A stretch of DNA of 64,000 nucleotides, taken from assembly GCA_031841125.1 (NCBI GenBank), contig CM063107.1:66599814-66663813 (forward strand), read 5' to 3'. Positions 13,801-25,800 of this stretch are shown one piece after another; the stretch's first letter is position 1, and the number at the start of each line of letters is the position of its first letter. Origin of the DNA: Acanthococcus lagerstroemiae. Lineage: Eukaryota > Arthropoda > Insecta > Hemiptera > Eriococcidae. The translations under genes were made by a program, and so were the position numbers. The notes beneath the pieces are model-generated. The model did not search any database and was not told the origin of the DNA. It was given only the letters and a program-made list of their open reading frames with translations.

Positions 13801-16800
13801 CTAAATGCGCTCTTCATCCACATTCTACGAAAAAAGAACACGTTATCATTACACAAACATATACAAAGAAATCACTGGTGTTGGTGATGCGTGCGTTGGC
13901 GAGTTGATGCCACGTACCGTATTACTTGCATAGCAAGGTCTTCTCCCAGAGCTGTAACTTCGATGAAATTTTCTGGGGCGTCGATCATTCTCCTCAGCAG
14001 ATTATAGTCATGCGACACTTCTACATTATCTTCTTCGGCCGCGCAAGACACTATTAACTGTGTTCAGGGGGATAACACGTTTTAAACATGTAATTATCAT
14101 AACTATTTCTAAACTTTTCTGTGGTCACCTATCTAAAAATTTTGATGTAAGACTATAAATAGTCAGCAGGAAATTAATTACTGTATTTTCTTTTCAGACA
14201 CGCACTTTACACTGAGGCGGTAGACGCGTTGGCAGCCACGACACTTTACTAGCATCCTGAGTACCAGTCAGCTGATCCACCGAATCTAAAAATACGATTA
14301 ATGGTTGTTCTTTGGTAGCACTCGTCAGTAAATGCTTGAAGTACGCTGTCAATGGTACCAAATCATCCGGGATATCTTCAAAAGGTAACATATAGTTGTA
14401 CGAAATCTAGCACAGAAATTGAGTTGGTATGAATTAGCATCTGATGTCGTAGTGGTTTGTCAAATGAGTTGAGTGTAAATGAAATATCCGTTTTACTTGG
14501 TGACATATCGAAATTAGTGCGGGTGTTAAAGCACTGCTGTCCGGGGTGGTGCCCAAAAATCGTATGATGCAAAATGGTTTTACACCAGTTAGCCACTGGC
14601 AGACTGTAAGAGCTGCTGATTTTGCTAGAAGCGATGTTTTACCACAACCTCCCTCACCAAATAACACCAAAGGTTTATCGCAGTCATTAAGCATGTATTG
14701 TTCTATTCGTGACAGACTCTCTTCTCGGCCGTAAAATACCTAACAATGAAAACAATATTATATATTTATCTTTTTGGTAAGTCTGCTAGGACTTTCTGAG
14801 CCATTGAACGTAAAACTAGAAAGAATTCAGTGAATTGGCCCAAAATGTCAGCTGATGCAACGTGTACCCATTGCAGAACTAGTTATTATAATATTCCCAC
14901 TTACCCCCTCTATGATCTGTTTTCGTGATAGGTAGTGGGAAATAACATACCCGAACAGAATTACTGCAAGCTTGCAAGTGCTGCAAAATTTCAGTGACAA
15001 TCTGTCCCTGAGCACTGCTGTCCTCTTTCCGCATTGCTCTGTCAACCAGTTTTGTAATATTTTTGTAAAAATGAGTGATGAAATGTTGTAAGTATTCCTC
15101 GTGCGTTTCTGGATCCAGGCCTTCTCTTCCAATCCACTCCACGGTGTACCTACGTAATAAAACTAACTCTAGAATGAGAGGCCACCTCATGCAGGGCTAG
15201 TGGCTAAAAATCGATTCCATTCTATTTAAATCGATTTTCGAAGTCAATGACCTAAAAAACCTCTGTTTTAATGACCTGTTTCATTTTATCGGTAAACTCA
15301 GACTAACCCCTAGGAAAGAGAAAAAGTCGAAGTTGGGTCTCAAATAGGGATTAGATCAAAAATCTGATTGCATTTTCAAGTTTAGTGATTCAAAATACCT
15401 GTATTTCGATATCTTGATACTCCATCATTAGTAGCACATCCCAGCTTCCCCCTTTGTGAATTAGGAAAATTTTTTCATCCTGGAGTAAACTTGACCTTAG
15501 GAGATAACCGTTTGTCAATCCGACTTTGCTATAAAAAGGTAGTGAGGGACCAAAGCGTGAAACACCCTGTATAGTTCCTCTCCTTCTGATATACTTACTT
15601 ACCTTCATAGGCGCAAATAAGGGATCTTAAGGCCTCAGCCCCCTCCCAAATCCTCAAAAAGCCCTCCTTAAAATATATTCAACATTAATTTTGATACTTG
15701 TTAATCTCCCTCCAGTCTAGATCGGCTATTTGAGGTTATGCTCACCGTTGATAGTTGGTTGATTCAATTTTCGCAGTCAGACGTTCATCTCTAAGATCGG
15801 CCAAAAGTTTGGATGCTTCCGCGTCTATCTGTCGGTTCACGATGTCCAAGAATAGAGACGCTTTTTTGACATTTTGAAGGTTTATATTGTTGATGTATCG
15901 AACATAAGCTAGACAATGATTCTTCGTGTTTTTCACGTTCAGTATTCCGTTTATCACTTCTCGTTCAGTTACTTGGGTACAGAAGTGAAGAACATAAATA
16001 ATTACTGAGTATAATAGCGACAATGGTACAAATTGGCTGATCTAGAAAGGAAGAATTTTCTTGTATAACTTACTAAAAGGTACTCGTAAATGACTCTTCA
16101 CAGGGTTCTCCACGGAATGTTGTCAAGGAGATCGCTGTTTACTGAATCACTCTATATGCCACTCATACATTATTTTTAAATAGTAATTTACTATGTTATA
16201 CCTGACATGAAGTAATTATGCATTGTTTCTTTATCAATTTTCCCACAACTAAACAGACTTAGAGCTGCTTTCCTTAACAGTTTCTGCATTTTTGCCAGCG
16301 TATCCCACCATACTGCTTGGTCGTGTTGCTGCAGTTTGGGAACTCTCTGCAATCAGTTTACAAGGCATAATTACCCTTATGATCAACCCCATCAAGATGA
16401 TGATTATTTCTTTTCTTAAAAAATCTATAATAAGCACTATAGCGGTTCATATCATAATAGACAAGACTTGTAAATTTTTCTTTTTTTATGGTTTGACGCA
16501 GGTTTGGCATTTTGCATATAAAATTATCTATTTTACATTTCATGTAAAATGTAAGGTGAAAAGTAAAATAAATGTAAAATGGCGAAAAAACATTGTTGAT
16601 GATTGATAAATATAATAACTGATATAATAAGAAATAATTTTTTGTCAGACGAGAATTTCATTTATTTTGTTTATATTTTTTTTTGTTATTTCATAAATTA
16701 TTTTATTATTTGGTCTTCCTTCTTGTCATGTCGCTTAACATAGTCCATCATCAATGGCAATGTCGTTTAGAATAAGTTATTATCAGTTTTTATGTCGTTT

Positions 16801-19800
16801 AGCATAGTTCATCATTTAATCCTTGACGAAAAGTCATAACCTAATTGTTTTTGTAATTTTGTTTTATCATTTGATACATACATACTACATAGGTTGTCGT
16901 TAAGTAACTGAGACGAAAATTCGTACGGCCCACCGACGCTACCTATTGGCGTTTCAACGCAGAGGGGGGATAATTTGGTTCATTAGGTATCGATTGAGAC
17001 CACGCCGAGCTCATTTGATTGAAAACTCGCTTTTCCAGAGCAATTTGAAATAAACTATATGCGTTGACCCCTACAGGTTTTTTAAAGATTTTTTTAAAGA
17101 AGGAAAAAAGCATACGATTACAAAATTTATTATTAATCATCATCTTCATTAAGTACATGAATATCTTTTTCAAAATAAGTGCCATTCATGGCTATACAGG
17201 CGTCCATTCGTCCATGTCAGTTATCGAACGTTTTCGCATACTCCGCCGCCGGTAAGGAGGAGAAAAACATCTGCGCCGCAGTGATGCGACTTCTTGATTT
17301 GTGTTGAATTGACGACCCCGTAAGGCTGCCTATAGTTGGGGCAGTAACCAAAAGTAGCAGGGGGGCGATGTCAGGACTGTACGGGGAACCGGGTGAATTG
17401 TGATTTTTTTAGAAGTCATCACCGCGGCGCAGATGTTTTTCTCCTCCTTACCGGCAGCGGAATACGCGAAAACGTTTGATAAATGGCAAGAACGAATGGA
17501 CGCCTGTACAGCCATGAATGGCGCTTATTTTGAAAAAGATATTCGTGTACTTAATGAAGATGAGGATTAGTAAAAAATTTTGTAATTGTACGTTTTTTTT
17601 TTCCTTCTTTAAAAAAATCTTTAAAAAACCTGTTGGGGTCAACGCATATGGTTTTTTTTCAAATTGGTCTGGAACAGCGAGTTTTCAATCAAATGAGCTC
17701 GGCGTGATCTTAATCAATTGGCGTTTGGACACTCCTGTAGATGCGCTAGTGTCGTGGATGAAAAAATGATCAGGACATTTGTACCACAAAAACATGTACA
17801 AGTAAAATGAGCTCTAGCATCTTCAATATTATTTTTTATGCAAAACTGAAGAGAACTAAAGTGTTAGCCCGTATCATTTTCTTTCAGATGAGCTCAATTT
17901 CAGTTTTTTTGCAAAACATTTTTGTCATTGCTCATCGTTTCATCCAGATGCACCAATCAGCGCGCCAGTGTCCAAACGCGAATAGCTAATGAACCAAATT
18001 ATCCCCTTACTGCGTTGAAACGCCGATAGGTAGCGTTGGTGGGCCGTTAGAATTTTAGTCTTAGTTACTTAGCGACAGCCTATGTATTTTCATTTATGTC
18101 ATTGACGAAACGGTCCTGACAAAAATAATTTAGGTTTTGTCATATGACAAAATCTTCAGATTTTAATAGTCATTCCGTTATTTTGTTTGGTTATGTCCAG
18201 CAACGCTGATAAGAAATGAGCATGAAAAATTGAAAATGAATTATGAAATAAATATTTGAAATGAAATTAATTAAATTCTGACAGTAAAATAAAATGAACA
18301 CAATGGTTTAAGGAATAAAAAAGTGTACTTTCTTGTGAGTTACCGATGGTGAATTTGAGGAGAATAAATTAGAAATTTGAATCGTAGAAGAGACGACCAT
18401 TTTCAACTGTAGTTCCAGTTGCGTCCAAATTTTAAATTTTAATTGAAAATTGAACTTTAATTTTTTTAATATTTATTTTGACTCATTTTACATTCATTTT
18501 ACTTGTCAACCCTGATTTGATGGCTCGAGAGTTCCTAAATGGTAAATAACATTAAAAACAAGATGTTTTCTGAAAGCAGAGGGCAAGAACTAACCTTATT
18601 ATTGAAATTGATTAAAATGGAAGAAATAGGTTGCAGGACAGATACAGGTGGCACTGCGTTTGTATCCTTTCTGTACCAAGTATCGAGTAAAATTACGTCA
18701 ATACCGTTGTCAGCTAAATTATCTCTCAGCATTTGTAGCTCAGATGAAACAATATACGTTGGAATTGGACGGTAGCCATACTTCTGACCAAGGAACACCT
18801 TTAAAAAAAAAAAAAGAGAAAAAAAAGAAACGCATTCGAAAGCAGATTTAATCACCCATCAGTGTTAATCTAGTAAATAAGGGGATTCTAAAATGCCAGA
18901 GATAATGCTTGTCAGAATTGTAACTGGCTATCCCTAATGATCCCCCGAAAATTCCTCAAAAGTTCAACTGTTAGCAAAACTTTTGCGATTTTACGTAGAA
19001 TTGTGCTGCACGTTTTTTCTGGAAAGAATATTTTTTTCTGCACTACTCCTAGGAAGCAAGATATCGTCTAAAACCCAAACTTATTCCCCCTACCCCGCAG
19101 CTGTGACGCTGTTATCTCATCTTGGAATTCAGAAATTTTCGAATGGTCATCAGGGAGTGGAAAGAAACAATCCTGCCAAGTTTCAGCTCTGTCAATTCTT
19201 GCACTTTTAGCCTAATTTCAGTGATGTATTTCCTAGACTAGTTTCGAGTTGCAAATATAACAAAGAAACGAACCACAAAGTTTGGCCCCATTGACAGACG
19301 TTGACAGTTTTCAATTTCTTTCATACATAATTCGGTAGTCATGTGATCGTCGGTAGCTTCATCTCTGACACCCCAACGCATGTCGACAACCTGAACAAAA
19401 GAGTTAACATCATGTACACTTGATTCATTGGCTAATAAATAAAAAAATTGACTATCGCAGACATAAATTTAATGTACAATCATTATATTGTATCAATATT
19501 CTCGAAAAACAAGAAACGTCTAATATTTCAGGGTTAAAATAGTGAAAGTAGAGTACGGCGATGTCGCCGTCTGGTACTTCGGAACATGCGATCCTTCTTC
19601 GGCAAAGGGCAACGTGGTACAAATTTATAAACGTTCAAGGATGAATAACAAATGCCTAGACATATTCTTTATAGCACGCAGAGATATTCTCTTTCACTCA
19701 GGTAGATTTTTATTTGAAATCGAATTTCAATGTGAATGAATGAAGTTATTATAAACCAACTAATGCTGCGTCAAAATGCATAGAAAATTAATTCACGAAG

Positions 19801-22800
19801 TAATTGGCGATAAAATGTAGTTAATTAAAGCTCAGACTGTATTTAGAATCAATATACACAAAATAATGAATCGTTTTCTATGATTCATACTATTTAAAAA
19901 AATCAATGCACAGACATTGAAAAACTAAGTTCGACTTTTCTTTTGCCTTCTTACATTCTCTCTGTATTTGACTTCTTAAAGCCTTATACTGTACTTATTT
20001 TCTCTAATACATGTAAGTTATTACTAACCAAACGAATTACTTGGTGTTCAGTTTTCCTCACATTTGAATTCCCGACTTTAGACTGGCTAAATATTATTTT
20101 ATACAGGTATCCCTTGTTGTAACTACAGCTACCTAATGACGGGTAGGTACCTGTTTCTTTGGAATGGGTAGGTAAACTTGTGCCCTAAATTGGATGTTTA
20201 ATTAGTAATAATGCGTGTACGTATGACAATGAATGATATTCTCAGTTGTAGTTATTTTATATTTCATATTTTGATGCATGAAACACATGACACATTTTTA
20301 CATTCAGACAAATAGTAACAACTGGTATCTGTTCTGTGTGTACGCACGTGTTAATGGATCGCTACTGAAACCTGCGGAAATTTACAATGAAAAATGTCTG
20401 CAACTCATATTGCATTCAATCGGAGATACCTGATTCATTTGTAGTTTATCGCTTCATGTTTGGGTTATTGAGATGAAAATTTTAATGTTTTCAAAAATTT
20501 AATCGAATAATTAGAAGAATTGCTGAACATATTTTCCAAAAACTAAAAGTTTAGTGCTTTTGGAGATGATACAGGGTTAAAAATGAGCCTTGTGGTACAT
20601 AAATGAGTACGAAACAATATCCAGGTATAGTGTGGTCGCGTTAAATCAGATATAAATGTAATTATAAGGTACTTTGAGTTTGTTTTGGAAATTCCAGATT
20701 TTCAACCCCTAATAATTCCGAAGAAAGACAGTTACAACCCACCAAATATTAACATGATGTGAATAAGTTCAATATAAATACGTCCGAAAAGTCCAAGTCC
20801 AAAAAAGTGGGTCAGAGGGGGCAAGATTTAGCGGCCCCATCCTAATAAGGGTACCAAAATTTTTTTGTCTTAAATATTTCTTAGATTTCATACGAACACA
20901 TGAAATACGAACTCCCCAGCTCTTACGGTTCACCCGCCAATCCCGAAAAAATAAACACACACACCCTAATACAAACAAACACTTTTATACATATTGAGGA
21001 TATGTCACTTTTCATTCAAAGTTTTCTCTTTATTATTATTTGAGTACCTATTTCCTTCCTTGCTGCCAGATTTATTGCTTTTTTTAATGCTATCCACTCC
21101 CCTTCAATATCATTTCCTTTCTTGGATTTACAGAGTTCTTTCGTTACTTCTTCTTGATATTCTTCTCTTTTCTGTACCTCTTTCCATAACTCCAAATTCC
21201 ATTTTGTTTTTACTTTCTTCTTGTTCATCTTTTCAAATTTAAACCTGCATTTCATTACTGCTAAATTGTGGTCTCAATCTACATCCTCTTTTGGGCATGT
21301 TTTGCAATCCAGTATTTGTTTTTTATATCTTCTTTTCGTCATAATATATATATATATAATCTGTTTGATATCTTTCGTCATCTCCTGGGCTTTTCCCAGA
21401 GGATTTTCTTCTTTTGTGTTTTTTAAACAGAGTGTTTCCAAAAACTAATTCATATTCTTCACAAAATGCTATGAGCATCAATTCTTTTTCATTTCGCTCT
21501 CCTAAACTATACTCTCCGCATACCCCTTCCTCTATTTTTCTTCTACTTCAGCGTTCCAATCTCCGATTATAATTAAATTTTCTGTACCTTTCACCTTGCG
21601 TAATGTTTCATCAATTTCCTCAGAAAATTTTTCTGCTTCTTCTCCACTGTAACTTTCTGTGGGCAGGTAAACTTGAACTGTCACTAAAGATGCTAGGTAA
21701 GCTGAAATTCTCACCATTAATATTCTCTCACTATATTTGGTATAACGTTGCACTCCATTCCCTGCCGTCTTATTCATAATAATATCTACGCCTGCTTATC
21801 CTCTTTTCCCTACTATAGGTATTATATTCTATACTCCCCGTCCAAAAATAATTTTTCTCTTGTCATCTCAATTCACTAATTCCTATTATATCTAATTTTA
21901 ATGTTTTCATCTCTTTTGTTAAATTTTCTAATTTCCTTATCTGGTTCATGTCCTTACATTTCATATCCCTGTTATCAAGTCTGCGCCCGGACACGTCCAG
22001 AATGATTATTTACTTCGTGAGTTGCCATCGTAATTGTGGTGGTGGAGATGCATCTCCGGGAAAGAGTACTGATGTAGTTTCCCCTTGCTTTCGTCCGAGT
22101 TTACCTGCCGAAGATTTCCTTCACCTATGTGTCTTTAGTTTTTCTTTAAGCCCTCTCACCACGCCAAGGTAGCACATACAGAGGGGAATAAACAGCTATT
22201 ATTTTCAATCATACTCACATCTACACTTACATTAAAATTTTGAAAATAAAATTCATGAATTATTAGCAATTTTAAAGTAGCATTACCTGAAATTCTAAAC
22301 CATGTTTTTCTCGACAGAAATCCTTCAGTTTAGGATAACACTGCGCCATTAAAGTGTTTCTTTCCATAGTAGTATCTGGAAACAGACTCACCCTCAGAAA
22401 ATAGATTACTTATGTATGCAGTATCTGAACTCGACCATATAAGTTATTAATAGGATAGGGAAAAATATGCATTTATTATTCTCCAAATATGCAAGTACAT
22501 ATACGCATTTATTTGTATGCACTTCTGTTCCCCGTTTATTCTTACTTTTTTGTGTTTTTTATAAAATCATATTCACAAAATTAAAACAGTTCTGCAGATG
22601 AATGCGTATGCAAAATTTATAATTTTTTTTCTTCACAAAAAGTTCTTATTCAATAGAACCAAGTCATATTTTTTCAAATTTTCGAACAAAAACTGAAGGT
22701 TCTCAAATGTATTTCTGCATCTAGAGTGATGTTATGGGAAGATCTTCGACGTTTAGTTTCCAGAGAAACGCTTTTTACAGAGGTCAGAGTAATAAATAAT

Positions 22801-25800
22801 TATTTCAAGAAGTGGTAGCCACGTTCACGTTGATGGAACATTTTGCCATTCGAGCTCATTTTCTACTTATTAAGAGGAATGGCATGATAATACAGGCCTA
22901 TTACGGTTTTGAAAATGAAATTATTTCCAGCAAAGGTTTACTGCGGGAAGTTGTTGAGTATGATCCCCTCATTACAGGGAAAAACCGTTAACCCCTACCC
23001 CTGCTGCTTTCACAGTGATGGGGGGGAGAAGTTCGGAAAATGTAGTTTTTCTCATTTTTCTCAGAAACTATTCGTTTTAGAGAAAAGTGTCATCGGAAAG
23101 AAAATATTTCGCTTAAAATTTTCTACAAAATCGGTTCCATCTATTTTTCTGTAGCTGCAATAGTAGCGGCGTGAGAGCGCGCCAAAGTACAGCATTATCT
23201 GAAAAAAAGCTTTCGCAGAAGCGAAAGCAAAACCGACTTTTCCAAGCTACGTATTATTGAACAAATAGACTGAGGAATAAATAAAATCATGAACTCTGTA
23301 TTCAAATTAAATACAAATAATAGAACAAAAAAAAACTGCTTTCGCTTGCAGTACCGACTTTTCGGCCTTCGGCCGACAAGCACTCGGAACTCGCTTCGCT
23401 CGTTCCTCGCGAAATCAAGACACTGTCGACACGTTTTAAGTCGTTAACGTTTTAAAAAACGCAAATGTCGAGAAGGACTAGTGGTATTCGGCCGAAATGT
23501 TTAAGGCCATTCACGTTTTAAAAAACGCAACTCTCGACAAGGAATAGTATTATAAAAATAGAAAACTACCCGGCTATCAAAATTAGAGTTCGTATAAATT
23601 TGAAATCGACACATTCAAAGGGGAAACGTGTAAGACCGAAACATTTGTATGATACAACACAACTACGCGGTTATCAAAATTAGATTTCGTATCAATTAAA
23701 TCCCAAAAAACATCGAGTACATAAGTCGCCTCGCGCTTCTTATGCTGAACTTAAATTGAGGAAACTCGTGAACGACTCAACCGATTGTCATCAAACTTTC
23801 ACCTGCAAAACTTCGAGTACTTCTCTATAATCTACCAAAATTTGGAATCAAATGATTCAATAGTTCCTGAGATTTTTGTACCACAAATTTTGTCCTTAAA
23901 TTGAGGAAAACTCATGAACAACTCGACCGATTATCATCAAAACCTTATTTTAACAACTTCGAGTACTTCTCCATAATATACCAAAATTTGGAATCAATTG
24001 ATTCAATAGTTTCTGAGATTTTCTTCCCACAAAATTAGGGTGTACATATATATACATGCAGTGTTAGTAGGGGTGGACGGGTACTGGCCCCGCCAACCAC
24101 TCAGCACTCAGTCAACCCTTTTGGGCATAAGCCCTAACCAGCTCACCCCATTTTTTCCTATTTTGGGCCGTGACCAGCCACTTCGGTCCAGCCACCTGAC
24201 CAATCTCGTCAACCCAACGCGTTGCCGGCCTCCCTCTTCTGCATTTCCGCATGGGAGTCCATTTTGTTGTAATCTTATTCCATCTGAAGTTCGATTCCCT
24301 AGCGAGATGGCCTACATATTTAAGTTTGAGAGAACGGATAATACTGTCAACCCGTTTAGCATTGGTTTTTTCAAAAATTTCCGAAATACGAGTTTTGTCT
24401 TTCAATTTTATATTTAAAATTTTTCTTAACATTGTGTTTTGGATTGATTGTATTTTTTGGATCTGTTTTTTAGTACATGCCCATGATTGGGCACCATAAG
24501 TGAACACTGGTATCACCGTGCTTTCGATAACTTTAATTTTTGTTTTTAAACTCATTTTACTTTTTAGGATTATTTTTTGTGCCCAAAAAGCCCGCCAAGC
24601 TTTAGCCCTGCGAGTTTTCAGTTCCTTGCCAGATTTATCTTCAAATGATACAATTTGCCCTAAATATTTGTATTCCGAAACAATTTCAATGGGGTGGTTA
24701 TCAATTATTATTTCCTCCGGGGGGGGGGGGGGTAATGTTAGTCAAAATTTTTGTTTTAAAGAAGTTGATGGATAATCCCACTTTACTACTCTCTCTTCTC
24801 AGGTCTTCGGCCATAGTCTTCAATTCCTCGAAGTTCTTGGCTATGATAACAATATCATCAGCGAACCTTAGATTATTTAAGTCTTTGGTTGTCTCAAATA
24901 GTGATCCTCTGATTTTGATTCCCTTTCCCTTCCAGTTAATGTGTCGAAAAACATCTTCCAATACTGTGTTAAACAGATTGGGTGAAAGAGGGTCACCCTG
25001 CTTGACCCCTCTACCAATTTGAATTTTATCGGATATTTTGTCTAGTTTTAAATACGCTTCAGATTTTGAATATACATTTGCCAGAAGTTCTATAATTTTT
25101 TGAGGCACTCCTTGTTTGGCTAATGCCGTCCAGATATTTTCGTGGTAGAGAGAGTCAAATGCTTTGTTAAAATCGACAAACATTAAGGCCAAATTCATTT
25201 GATATTCTTTTGATTTTTCCAAAATTTGGTTGAGGGTATGTATATGGTATATGGTGCTAAAGTTTTTTCGGAAACCTGCTTCTTTAGCAGGTTGTTGTGC
25301 GTCCAGAATATTGTAGATTTTATTCTTGATAATTTTCATAAACGGTTTGCAGATATTTGATGATAAACTGATGGGTCGATAGTTGTTGATGTCCGATCTA
25401 TCTCCTTTTTTATGGAGGAGAATGATATCCGACGTCAACCACTGGCTTGGCACCTGTCCTGAGGAGAGAACATAGTTAAAAAGGGAAGCCAGCGGACGCG
25501 CTAAGGTATTCTCGAATATTCTCAGGGCTTCATTCTCAATCCCATCTGGGCCAGGGGCCCGGTTGGGCCTGAGAGTTCTGATCATATCTATCACCTCTTT
25601 TACCTTAATGTTGGAAACGTTGTCTCGATTGGTCACGTGTCCCCTCCACTGGCCCTTAGTGCACTGGTTTTGACTTGGTTTATATATATTCCTATAGAAT
25701 TCTGTGACTGTTTTGTTTATTCCTAGTTTATTGGTAACTGACTGACCTGATTTATCTTTAATTCGTGGAAGTAGATGTTTCCCCCGTGCTCAGAGCGTTT

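Larger units (their letters stand above)
16925..18047. mobile_element. Palindromic mariner-type composite
   Basis: The ends are near-perfect inverted repeats, ACGGCCCACCGACGCTACC at left and ACGGCCCACCAACGCTACC at right read outside-in, with similarity running inward for hundreds of bases. Both arms carry the same transposase 3' end facing the centre-out direction. The plus arm encodes [20 protein letters not shown] and [15 protein letters not shown] before a stop, and the minus arm a diverged copy. The centre carries PYSPDIAP and CYFWLLPQL in shifted frames, the hallmark of mariner-like transposase C-termini. It is defective: the N-terminal catalytic part is missing and frames are broken. 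It lies in NWD intron 4. A TA lies at or within one base of each end. Confidence 0.8.
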
